DNA of 64,000 nucleotides from assembly GCA_963556495.2 (NCBI GenBank), contig OY747707.1, positions 34,492,871-34,556,870 on the forward strand, read 5' to 3'. Source of the stretch: Valencia hispanica (Eukaryota; Chordata; Actinopteri; Cyprinodontiformes; Valenciidae). Made by a program: the position numbers and the translations under genes. The notes beneath the pieces were generated by a model that was not told where the DNA came from, did no database searches, and saw only the letters and a list, made by a program, of their open reading frames with translations. The number at the start of each line of letters is the position of its first letter. Position 1 is the stretch's first letter. Shown here in pieces: positions 34,353-45,400 of the stretch.

Positions 34353-35589
34353 TTCTTCCCATATCTTCACAATAGTCAGGAAAACTTTGTTCTGTGTTTT
34401 GCTTTCATCATCCAACTCAGTTTTAGGTCTCAGTGCTTGAATTGTTCTTTTAAACATGTATTAAGGAGTACCTACTCTGTACAAAATTTGTAAAAAAATG
34501 TTCAAGTCTAAAAATCTGGTTTGTTGTCCCTGCCTGTCGACTGCTTCCTCTTATCACAAAATACAGATCTGATCATCTCTCTTCCAGACGTCTTGTCATT
34601 GTTTCGCGTCTGGCCCATCAGTTATTCTGCTAAATGCACTCAGGCCTGTGAAGCGGCTCTGAGCTCTACAGGCTTTAATTTGTCAACTTAAAATGCAAGC
34701 TGTCCTACTGAGTCAGACGTGAGGCGCGCGAGAGAGAGAGACAGAAAAGCAAGGTCTTATGATGACTGATGCATTAAAGATTTGATTTAGGAATATTAGC
34801 TGACATCTTTACTTATTGATTAAGCATTGACTTTGCTTATTGCTGCATCTAACATAGAGCTCAGTCAGAGCCAGCCTCCTCCACACATTAGCACCCCTGG
34901 TTACAGACCCATGGCGACAGGACCTCAAAGGCCCAGCAGCATCCCTCGACACTGCCTGTTTCAAACATACTGCCTCAGGAGTCATCCTTCCTGCCAACGC
35001 ACACGTTTCATTTTGCTCTTACATACTGAAGTGTGAGGAGCGCTTCAGTGAGCATGAGTTAGATTTGGACCTGCAGCTTGATTTGGTTTCCTTACTGATC
35101 CTGTCGGGAATACAGATTATATACCTCAACAGACAACACGAGTCTATTTTCTAACAGAGAATCTGTTATCAGAAGCTTACAACCGCTTAAAATAACAAGA
35201 GTTTATAGCTATGCTACAGTAATCTTTGCTGATATTAGAATCAATTAGCTGATTCACCAGAAACCCCACAATGAAAATGTGAAATCTTCCTAAAGGGCTT
35301 TATTTTTTACTCTGTCAACGGCTTGCATCTCATAAAATGTTGAATGCGGATGTATTTTTGGCTTGAACCACAGGTAATATTGACTCTCAAGGGACTCCTG
35401 GCTGACATTACATCTGTAGAGTAGGTGGGATGAGTTTGCCAACCTGTCAGCCTGGAGTGGAACACAACCAGAGCTCCATCTTGTGGCCAGTGTGAGAAGT
35501 AGCACTTTTCACTACACAGGCAAGCTACTAGACAGAATTTTTAAACTCACTTGTCGGCATTCAGAATAGAAATTCAGTAGAGATCCTCC

Positions 35590-35840
35590 AGGAATGTGAA
35601 CCTCCAGCCCAGTCTCAAGTCTTGTCTGGTCTTTAACAGGTCTTTTTCCCAGTGTGACGCTATTCTTAGCTCCACCCATCTTCCCATCAAAACTGACCAG
35701 CTTCTTTATCCTTCAACACCATGTTTCACACATACACACACACACACGCACCCCCCCCACACACACACACAGAGCTTTAAATGTTGGCCAAGTTCAAGGG
35801 ATGGGAATACTTATGAAAAACATTGCAGTTATTTTAACCT
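35590..35840 (-). mobile_element. Tc1-type remnant, reverse orientation
   Basis: TAGCTCCACCCATCTTCCCATC and CTGACCAGCTTCTTTATCC ... CACCATGTTTCACAC are the reverse of the transposase IMLWG region, the same family as the copy at 4.83 kb. A (CA)n/C-rich run sits at 35724-35771. Confidence 0.65.
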
Positions 35841-36519
35841 CTCTAAAAACATCGTTTGCTCCTGGATTGTTTCTCGCCTTGTCGTTTGTCTTGCAACTTT
35901 TCTGAGTGATTTGCTAACAATTTGTGACAATCCTGTGCGTCCTGGGGATATTTGGCTGGTTTGTGGTTGTTGTCATCACACAGTGTAGTTTTTCTGTCGC
36001 TGCAGGGTTTTTTGTACGAATTTTGTATACATTTGTGAAAATTTACGGCTTTTTTTTGGTCATTTTTGCACTCTGTGTTAGATATTTTTACTTTGAAGCA
36101 GTTATTTGAGGTTGGTTGTCCACTGATGGCCCTTGGGTTCCTCCAGCCTCCATATGTTCTCAGCTAAACTGTCCCTACCTTCAAATTATAATTGCGTTGT
36201 CCAGGCATTACACTGATTTAAGGCTAACAATAAGAAAATCCAAATAATAAATGGTTAGTTTTCAGTAAATTCATCAGTAATATCTTAATGGGGTTTAAGT
36301 GACTTTCCACAAAGACACCTTAATAGTTACTGAAAAGAGACCTCACGGTCATTTTCTTGTTACCTTTTGCAGAAACATACTGTGGGAAGGCATATGAATC
36401 TCCTTCTGACACACAAATAGCACAGTTGTGAAATACACTCTAGTTTTCTGATCCTATTACCCTATTCTGATCCTATTGTCCCTATTTCAAGATATTTAAT
36501 CTGACCCAGAAATAAATGA

Positions 36520-37150
36520 ATACAAAGACATGGACAAATTAGTTAGCACCTAGCAAAATTGCCAGTACCCCTAAAAATGCTTCCACAAAAAAAATAAATA
36601 AATAAATAAATAACTGAAACATTTTTCACTTATAATTTACATTTTGAAATGTGATCAAAGTTACAGGCTTTTAAGTGCTACTGTCACAAATATAAACTTG
36701 TGGAGTTTGGTTAATGCTACTAGGACTTCAAGTGGAACTTTGTGCCTTGGTCAGATAACACTAACAATGAGCTTTTCCACAAAAAGTACTCCAGCTGGGT
36801 ATGGTGTATAACCAAAGGATGAATACTTGAAAAAGCACCTCGTGACCATTGTTAGGTACGGTGGAGGATCTATGATGCTGTGGGTTCTTTTTCTTCTCAA
36901 AAAGCTCTGGAAACCGTGTTGGAGTGCATGGCATCTTCAACTCTTTAAAATACATTTAAAGCAATAATCTGGCAGCATCTACCAGAAAACTGAAAAAGGG
37001 TCATCAGTGGGTATTTCAGAACAATGATCCAAATGATATTCTACCAAATCAACACAGAAATAGACAAGTCAACCCCATTCTGTGGCCAACTCAATCCACA
37101 AAAACGAATCTCTGACTAAATGTGCTTAATTCAAGGTTCAGTTTTTCTAC
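36520..37150 (+). mobile_element. Tc1-type transposase remnant
   Basis: Contains GTTAGGTACGGTGGAGGATC (VRYGGGS), a TATGATGCTGTGGG box, GGGTATTTCAGAACAATGATCC (FQNND, from FQQDND) and CAACTCAATCC (QLNP). No intact frame. Confidence 0.65.
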
Positions 37151-37259
37151 ATTTTTTCAGTGTGAGATTATTGTGAGATCATAATTGTCCTCCTGTCTAC
37201 CTAAATTGTAAGTATTTCTTTTCAGCTATTTATTAAAAAGTACTTTAAGTTAAACGACA

Positions 37260-37640
37260 GGTTCTTCTGCTACATTTGAGTCCTCCAGTCATCTAACATT
37301 GTGGCAGACACTCTCTTGCCAGCTTCAGCCAGCATCTTCACAAGAACCTTTGCTTTTGTTCTGGGGTTGTTTCACACATTTTGCATCAAAACACGAGGTC
37401 TCCTTCCTGAACAAATGATGGGTGGTCATTTCCATGGTGTTTATGTCTGGCTATAATAATTTAAAGAGATGAAAGTTGCAACTTCAGGCGTCTGAAGATT
37501 GTAACCAAGGATGAACCACACTTGTTGAGATCCCCAATTCTCTTCCTGGTGTCTTTGCAGGTTACCGTTGAATTTTCCCCTCCCATGTTGTCACACAAGG
37601 GAGCAGTGTGTTTGAGGTGTTGACTCTAAAAAAACAACTG
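37260..37640 (-). mobile_element. Tc1-type fragment, reverse orientation
   Basis: GTTCTGGGGTTGTTTCACAC, ACGAGGTCTCCTTCCTGAAC and ACTTCAGGCGTCTGAAGATTG with CAAGGATGAACCACACTTGT are phrases of a very common fish Tc1 family in reverse. Truncated. Confidence 0.65.
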
Positions 37641-38163
37641 CAGTTGTTCCTTAGTTCAACTCAAATATTGTGACTCAAACTATCAGAAGCTTACAAGGTC
37701 AGGAGATTATCATCTGGACATTCCCAAATTGCTTTAAACCATACATTTTTTAGTTGATGTGAACTATGTCTCGTTATTAAGGTTTTTATTAAACAGAAAT
37801 AAATTTGGTCATCCTAACTGACCTAAAAGAGTAAAAAAAAAAAAGACTCAAAGTGAGGCTATTAGAAACATAGTTTTGTCATGGAAGCATCTGGTTTGAA
37901 TAAGAAGCATAGCCATCCTTTAAAACATGATTCTAAATAAGCAAAATAGTTCTGCTTCCTCTTATGGACAGATGTCTGACCAACTAAACAGCGCTTTGAG
38001 CAGACAGAGTGTCTATAAGAAACGGATAAAAGAGCAGGACATGCAAAGCCGCCTAATCATGACGAGCTGCAAAGGTCCAACAACTGGTTGGACTGGCTTG
38101 TCTCTGCTTAAGCCAACCCCCCCCTCCTCCTCCCCTCCCCTCCCCTCCCCCCTCCCTCTGCTG

Positions 38164-38171
38164 TGACGTCA
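38164..38171. promoter_or_regulatory. CRE-like site upstream of arhgef7
   Basis: A perfect palindromic TGACGTCA, the consensus for CREB/ATF factors, about 230 bases upstream of the inferred transcription start. A CCAAT box follows five bases on. Confidence 0.55.
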
Positions 38172-38175
38172 CCGT

Positions 38176-38180
38176 CCAAT
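38176..38180 (+). promoter_or_regulatory. CCAAT box upstream of arhgef7
   Basis: CCAAT in plus orientation close to the CRE, a spacing often seen in vertebrate proximal promoters. Inferred from motif and location only. Confidence 0.4.
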
Positions 38181-38363
38181 AGATGAGCGGCTGGCGACTG
38201 CGATGCGCATATGTATGCGGTCCGCCGCCTCAGCGCATCACAGCGAGCTGCAGCTGACAGCTTTTCCAGGTTAGTGCGGACTGGAAACGGAGCCTTCAAA
38301 GAGAGAGAACAAGACCTGCTAAATTTCCACCAATCAGCCGTTATCATCCGCCTCCAGCCGAGA

Positions 38364-38370
38364 TATAAAG
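38364..38370 (+). promoter_or_regulatory. Candidate TATA box of arhgef7
   Basis: TATAAAG about 245 bases upstream of the start codon; transcription would begin near 38395. The surrounding 38160-38760 region is CpG-rich, so starts may also be dispersed. Confidence 0.4.
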
Positions 38371-38610
38371 GGTTTCTCTTTGCCTCCTATCCTCTCTCAC
38401 CTACTGCATCGTTTTTGTCCTGTCCCCACCCCCCCCCCCCCCTCTTTTTTTTGTTTGTTTGTTTGTTTTGTTTTACCTCAGAGGAATATAGCCTAATGAT
38501 GTTGATGGTATTCTAACGCACAGATGACAGCATAACCAGGGCGGTGAGCTGTCAAACACTCCACTGCAGCCTCTTTGTTGAGAAGGATCTGTAGCCTGCA
38601 GAGACTGGGC

Positions 38611-38775
38611 ATGAATTCGGCGGAACAGACGGTTACGTGGTTGATCACGCTCGGGGTGCTGGAGTCGCCGAAGAAGACCATCTCGGATCCCGAAGCCTTC
38701 CTGCAGAGCTCCCTGAAGGATGGGGTGGTCCTCTGTAAGCTGCTGGAGCGGCTCAGCCCGGGCTCCACGGAGAAA
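38611..38775 (+). CDS. arhgef7: arhgef7 exon 1, CH domain start
   Basis: ATG to GTAAGC donor, 55 codons, phase 0. Encodes [20 protein letters not shown] ... [18 protein letters not shown], nearly identical to vertebrate beta-PIX. The ATG agrees with the known start. Confidence 0.97.
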
Positions 38776-39380
38776 GTAAGCGCAACACATCCCCTCCTCC
38801 TCTCTTCCTCCTCTTCCTCCTCCTTCTCTGTAAAACCCAGCCGCCCGGCCTGTCCATCCGTCGGCGCGTCTGTCCACGTCCAGTGACACCGACGCGGCGG
38901 TTTGTTGTCTGGCCTCTCTTTTTGTCCACTGATCCATGAGTGGATTTCTTTTGTAGGTCACCTCGGCTCTTGTTGTTGTCTACCATAGCAGCTTGCGCAT
39001 ATGTTGCCCGTGTCAGCGTGTAAAAACAACAGAAAGGCTCGTTTGTTTCATATTAATCTGCCATAAATAAGGATGCTTCACGTTTAGTAATATCATTAGG
39101 AAGTAATAAATCTAACAGACGCTTTATGGTGTTTTCAATGAAAGCCCCCCCCCCGATTATGATGCTGAAAATGCAATTTGTTAAGCATATTATCATTTGA
39201 TAACCCCAGCTGTGGAAGGCTGAAAAAAATACATGTCATGCGTTTGTATGTCATATTGCTACACAGCCTACTGTAGGCCTGTGGGGATCAGTGAGGGATG
39301 AGAGGATGTTATCTGTGTACACAGAACATCAATGAGAATGGGCCGCCATTGACAGCAGAGGTGCACTCAGGCAGAGATGG

Positions 39381-39412
<32 letters not shown>

Positions 39413-42400
39413 CCAATTTAAAGAAACAGCGTAGTGTTTGTCTGTCATATTCACAACAGCTTTAATGTGACTTATTGGGATTCATTAGACCAACACCTAG
39501 TAGTGCATAATTGTGAGGTGTAAGGAAAAACAAAAGAGTATAAGATTGTTGGTTTGTCGTTGTTGTTGGGGTTTTTTTACAAATAAAAATCTAATAAGTA
39601 TGAAATGCATTTATGTGCAGCTCCACTGAGTCAATACTTATACTGTAGAACCATCTTTAGCTGTAATATCAGCTGCAGTTTTTTTATTTTTAGGATTTGT
39701 CTTAAACATTTGTGCATCTATAGGGTAGAAAACAAATACTGTTTGAAAAATAGTTAAAGTTCACTCTGGTTGGATGGAGGGTGTATGTGAACATCGATAC
39801 TAAAGCTTTGCCACAGATTCTCAACCAGATTTAGGTCTGGACGTTGACTATGCCACCATAACACGAATGGGGCCATAATGCATATACTGTACTTCGAGCT
39901 AAACCAGAGCAGCACAATTTATATATAAAACATGTCATTGTAATATCCCTTTATGCAACATCACAAATGCAAAGGACTCCTTGGATGCAATCATGTAGAA
40001 TGTTATAGGTATTTAAAATGCCATACATGCAAATTCTGCATACAAGTTGTATTTTTAGCTTGTTAGTTGGATTAATAGTGAGAGACTTATTGTAATTCCA
40101 TCCATCCATCCATCCATCCATCCATCCATCCATCCATCCATCCATCCATCCATCCATCCATCCATCCATCCATCCATCCATCCATCCATCCATCCATCCA
40201 TCCATCCATCCATCCATCCATCCATCCATCCATCCATCCATCCATCCATCCATCCATGGTTTCAAGGGGATGGTCCCTATCTTCAACAAGCATTGGACTC
40301 GAGGTAAGGTACATGGTTTGTATGTCTGAACTAACCTGAACAGGTTCCCAATCCATCAAAGGGCAATAGGGTACTCAGACCTAAGCCAATTTAGAGAGAC
40401 TAACCTAACTGTCATGTTTTTGGACTGTGGAGTACCCAGAGAGATCCCACGTATCAGAGGGAGAACATGCAATCTCCAAGCAGAAACACCCCTTGGGATT
40501 TGAACCAACGACAATCTGTCTGCAAAGCAACAGTGCTAACAATTCAATTCAATTCAATTCAGTTGATTTATATAGCACCAATTCAAAACAGATGTCATCT
40601 CAAGGCACTTAACAAGAAGTCATTTCAATACATTTATACAAACATTCCAATCAGTTAAAAAGTTTCCTATTTAAGGAATCCCAGCAGATTGCGTCAGTCA
40701 TTGGCGTGAGGTTGGGCAGACTTTCCAACCACAGCAATCCTTCAGCAATCCCTCATACTGAGCAAGCATGTAGCGACGGTGGAGAGGAAAAACTCCCCTT
40801 TAACAGGAAGAAACCTCCAAAAGAACCAGGCTCAGTAGGAGCGGCCATCTGCCACGACCGTCTGGGGGTTTGAGAAGACAGAACAGAGAAACTGAAGGAA
40901 CAGAAGATAGCAGAATGTACTGTAATACAACTGGAGAGTTGTAGGAGAAAAGGAAGTAGCAGAGTGAAGAAAATTGGTAAGTCTGTCCTCCAGCAGTCTA
41001 AGCCTATAGCAGCATAACTACAGAGATAGCTCAGGATGACCTTAGCCACTCTAACTATAAGCTTTATCAAAAAGGAAAGTTTTAAGCCTGGCCTTAAAAG
41101 TAAACAGAGTGTCTGCCTCACGGACTAAAGCTGGGAGCTGGTTCCACAGGAGAGGAGCCTGATAACTAAAAGATCTGCCTCCCATTCTACTTTTAGAAAT
41201 CCTAGGAACTACAAGTAAACCTGCATTCTGAGAGCAAAGGGCTCTGTTAGGAACATATGAAACAATTAGATCTCTGATGTATGATGGAGCTTGATTATTA
41301 AGGGCTTTGTATGTAAGAAGAAGGATCTTAAATTCTATTCTGGATTTAACAGGGAGCCAATGAAGGGAAGGTAAAACAGGAGAAATGTGATCTCTCTTTT
41401 TAATATTCATCAGAACTCTTGCTGCCGCATTTTGGATCAACTGAAGGCTTTTAATGGCATTTTGTGGACTACCTGATAGTAAAGAATTACAGTAGTCCAG
41501 CCTTGAGGTAACAAATGCATGGACTAGTTTCTCAGCATCACTCCTGGAGAGGATGTTTCTAATTTTAGCAATATTCCGGAGGTGAAAGAAGGAAATCCTA
41601 GAAACCTGTTTAATATGGGATTTAAATTTCAAGTCTTGGTCAAAAATAAAGCCGAGGTTCTTTACGTTATTACTGGGGGCCAATTTAATGCCATCCAGAT
41701 GAAGTGATCGACTTATCAGTTTCTTTTTTAGAACTTCTGGTCCAAAGACAGCAACTTCTGTCTTGTCAGAATTTAAAAGCAAATAGTTTAGATTCATCCA
41801 TGTTTTTATGTCTTCCAGACATGCCTGTAATCTACCTAACTGACTGGGTTAATCAGGATTTATGGATAAATATAGTTGTGTATCATCGGCATAGCTGTGG
41901 AAATTGATCCCATGCTGTCTAATGATTCTACCAATTGGAAGCATATATATGGTGAAAAGAATTGGTCCAAGCACAGAACCCTGTGGAACTCCACAAGTAA
42001 CCCTTGAGAGGGAAGAATATTGATCATTTAGATGAACAAACTGGAATCTGTCAGACAAATATGATTTAAACCAGCCTAGTGCTGTTCCTTTGATCCCTGC
42101 AACATGTTCAAGCCTTTCTAAGAGAATATTATGATCGACTGTGTCAAAAGCAGCACTGAGATCTAACAAAACCAGAACAGACACTAGTCCATTATCTGAG
42201 GCCATGAGAATATCATTAGTAACCTTCACCAGTGCAGTTTCAGTGCTATGATGAGCTCTAAAACCTGACTGAAACTCTTCAAACAGCTCGTTACTGTTTA
42301 GATGCTCACAGACTTGATTAGCAACAATTTTCTCAAGGATTTTGGATAACAAAGGAAGGTTAGATATAGGTCTGTAATTCACCAAGTCATCTTGATCAAG

Positions 42401-45400
42401 GGAAGGTTTCTTGAGTAAAGGTTTAATTACAGCTATTTTAAATTCTTGTGGTACGTATCCGTTTACTAAGGATAGATTCATCATATCCAAAATGGGGCCA
42501 GGAACCAAATGGGACACTTCTTTAAATAATTTGGTTGGGATTGGGTCCAACATACAAATTGAAGGTTTAGATGAGGCTAATATTTTTGATAATTCCGAAA
42601 GCTCGACTAAATCAAAACAGCCTAAGCACAAATGAGGTTCTACAGTTCTTTCCGATGCTGCCTCATTTACCGAGGAAGAAGTAATCATGTTTGGGAGGAT
42701 GCCAATGATTTTATTTTTAATAGAATTAATTTTATTTATGAAGAATCCCATAAAATCATCACTGCTAAGAACTGGGGGAATAGTTGGCTCAACAGCGCTA
42801 TGACTCTGTGTAAGTTTGGCAACTGTACTAAAAAGAAACCTAGGATTGTTTTTATTCGCCTCTATTATTGATGAAAAATATGCTGTTCTAGCTTGTCGAA
42901 GGGTCTTTTTATACAGCAGTAGACTGTTATTCCAGGTTAAATAGGAATCCTCTAGATGTGTAGAGCGCCATTTTCTCTCCAACTTCCTAGTATTCTGCTT
43001 TAAAGTACGCAACTGTGCGTTAAACCAAGGAGTCAGCATCCTATGGTTAGCCACTTTCTTTTTTAAGGGGGCTACACTATCTAATGCCAAACGCAATGTG
43101 CTGCAAGTGCTCCACTGTGCAGCCCAATTGTAATAGTAGTATTGATGTCTGAATCTGACAAAGCCTGGGATCGTTTGACATTATCACTTTGTAATAACCT
43201 TTAGTAAAATTACCATGGTTTAAAAATAACTTAAAACAAAAATGTACAACAAATTGGTTTTATTTGTAAAAGAAAAGCAACATTTATTGATAATAGTGCA
43301 AAATAAGGCGTGTTGCCACTATCGGAACTTCAGTGTAATTTTACCAAACCTTCCAGGTGTGTGTGTGTCTCCACTTCATCGGGCCAGGCAGACAGGGCAG
43401 TTTTTGGGACCATTTCAGGAACCAACGGAGTACCTGTATGAGGGTATGTACTCGGAATTGCCTGATCGAGTCGCTGAGCAGGAGCTGTGGTTAAGTCATG
43501 CTGATTGGTTGTAATTCAGGAGGGAAATATGTGAAAATAAGAAGAGTTGCTGGCAAAGCAGTTTTTGACAACAACAAACAGAAGAACAGCAACAAGCCCT
43601 GCTTCTTCCATGTCAATCTCTTGTTATTGCTGTGCTGTGGGCGCCTTTTTGCCCTGATCAGTGACGCTACTTGCTGCTAAAATGGTGTGATATGTGGATG
43701 TCTTTAGCTGATTCCTTAAAGGGCTGATTCTATATTGAGACATGGCGGCTGAGAGGAGCGGGCCGACAGATTATCACATCAGAAAAAGATCTGGTAAATT
43801 ACCCTGAAGTTCCGATAGTGAAAACGTGCCTGTAATTTGAAAAATAACAAGTTAGGGACAATAAACTGGAAATCTGAAAGTTTGCATCTCATTAAGTCAC
43901 TGACATTCATTCTGCATTTATCAGAGAACATGTCCCTTTAGTATCTGCTTGTATAAAATACTGAGAAACAGGCTATTATTAGGTTGTATAAATACTCCTT
44001 ATAAATAGTCCTTAGCCTGAGTGTAGTGGTCATTGCCATTTCTCACTTCTGTCATTTTGGCCATTTTGTACCTATTTGCATCTGCTGTGGGACATTTGTG
44101 CATTTTCTGTAAAATAATTAGTAGTTAGTATATATCTTACTTTAACTTGACTGGCGGTGTGCAGCAACAGGCTGGGGAGGGGAAAGGTTGTTTTTCTCTG
44201 CAGCTGGAGAAAACGGCAGCCGCTTCATCACTTTTTCTAGCATTTGAAATAGGACTTTAAACCATTTGAATGGTACAGCTTTAAAGCAGTAACCTTTTTA
44301 AACCTTAGTATACCATGATACTTGATAACTGGCCTATGTCTAAATGTAACATAGGCTACATACTTTGTGATAAGATATATCAGCACTCCTGCGAGTATGC
44401 ATAATGCTCTGTCAGATCATAAGTGCATATGAAAGCCATAATTATAAGTTGTTTGACATCAAAAGCTTGGTATTCTTGGTAGTGAAATTAAAAACAATAG
44501 CAGCCATGAATGTTACAAGCACAGTGGCTCATTTACAATGACATCTCCTAAAAACCTAAAGAAACCTTTGACTTTAATTACTTTGAAAATCATCCAAATA
44601 TACACAAAACTAGAAGTCTATTAGCACAAATACAGTGAATTTAGCCTTATTCAGTTTTGTGATGTACATCTCCACACTGAATGTTGGTGGTATACTTCAT
44701 TATAATCCTTCTTGATGTTTACATCTATTTCACTCATCCTTCAAACTGACTTAATGGGTGGAGAGACTTGTGACAACTGTTGATATATTACACATGAGAA
44801 GCAAGCATTTCATTGTGGTCTGCTGGGGCTTCACAATCCTTTATATAACTGAAATTAGATTAGATTACTGTGTCAGATTTACTTGAGTAACATTTTGAAA
44901 AAAAAGAAGTACTTTTGGAGTAGTTTTACTAGACCATACTTTTTACTTTTACTTGAGTAATATTTTTATGAAGTATTGCTACTTTTACTTGAGTAAAGTA
45001 TCTGGCTGCTCTACCCACAGTGAGTAACTTTACTGAATGAAACTGAATGCATGCTTTGAGCAAAAATGCACGAGACTCACACATAGAGTTTATGTTGAAG
45101 TGAGACCTGTTGTTTGAACACAACCTTCATCATTTTAACATTATTTTCTATCTGCTGAGGCTGTTGTGCCATTTGGAGGTCAAGTGGGTTACCTTACCCT
45201 GGTCTAATATTCTATTCATAATATAATATTATTAATATCTCCACGTTACCTACTATAAGTATTGGTTTCATTAGTTTTACTTTGAAAAATAATTGATTCG
45301 GAAAAATGTTTCTTCTAGTTCAATTTGTTATTTTACAATTATGTCATGTATTTCTATTCATTTTAGTCTTTAGAATTTGCACATAACTTTACATTTTTGT

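Larger units (their letters stand above)
32387..38163. other. Spacer between the two divergent genes
   Basis: About 5.8 kb with no exon recognised on either strand. It holds Tc1-type remnants (annotated), a (GGAT)n-ended repeat at 34.2 kb, a CA/C-rich run at 35.73-35.77 kb and a (AAAT)n run near 36.59 kb. Confidence 0.65.

Noticed and set aside
38473..38986. Minus-strand frames over arhgef7 exon 1
   Set aside because: GC-rich antisense shadows of a clearly coding exon.
40055..40359. Long [14 protein letters not shown] reading frames on the minus strand
   Set aside because: Produced entirely by the (ATCC)n array, open in several frames at once, with no splice or start support.
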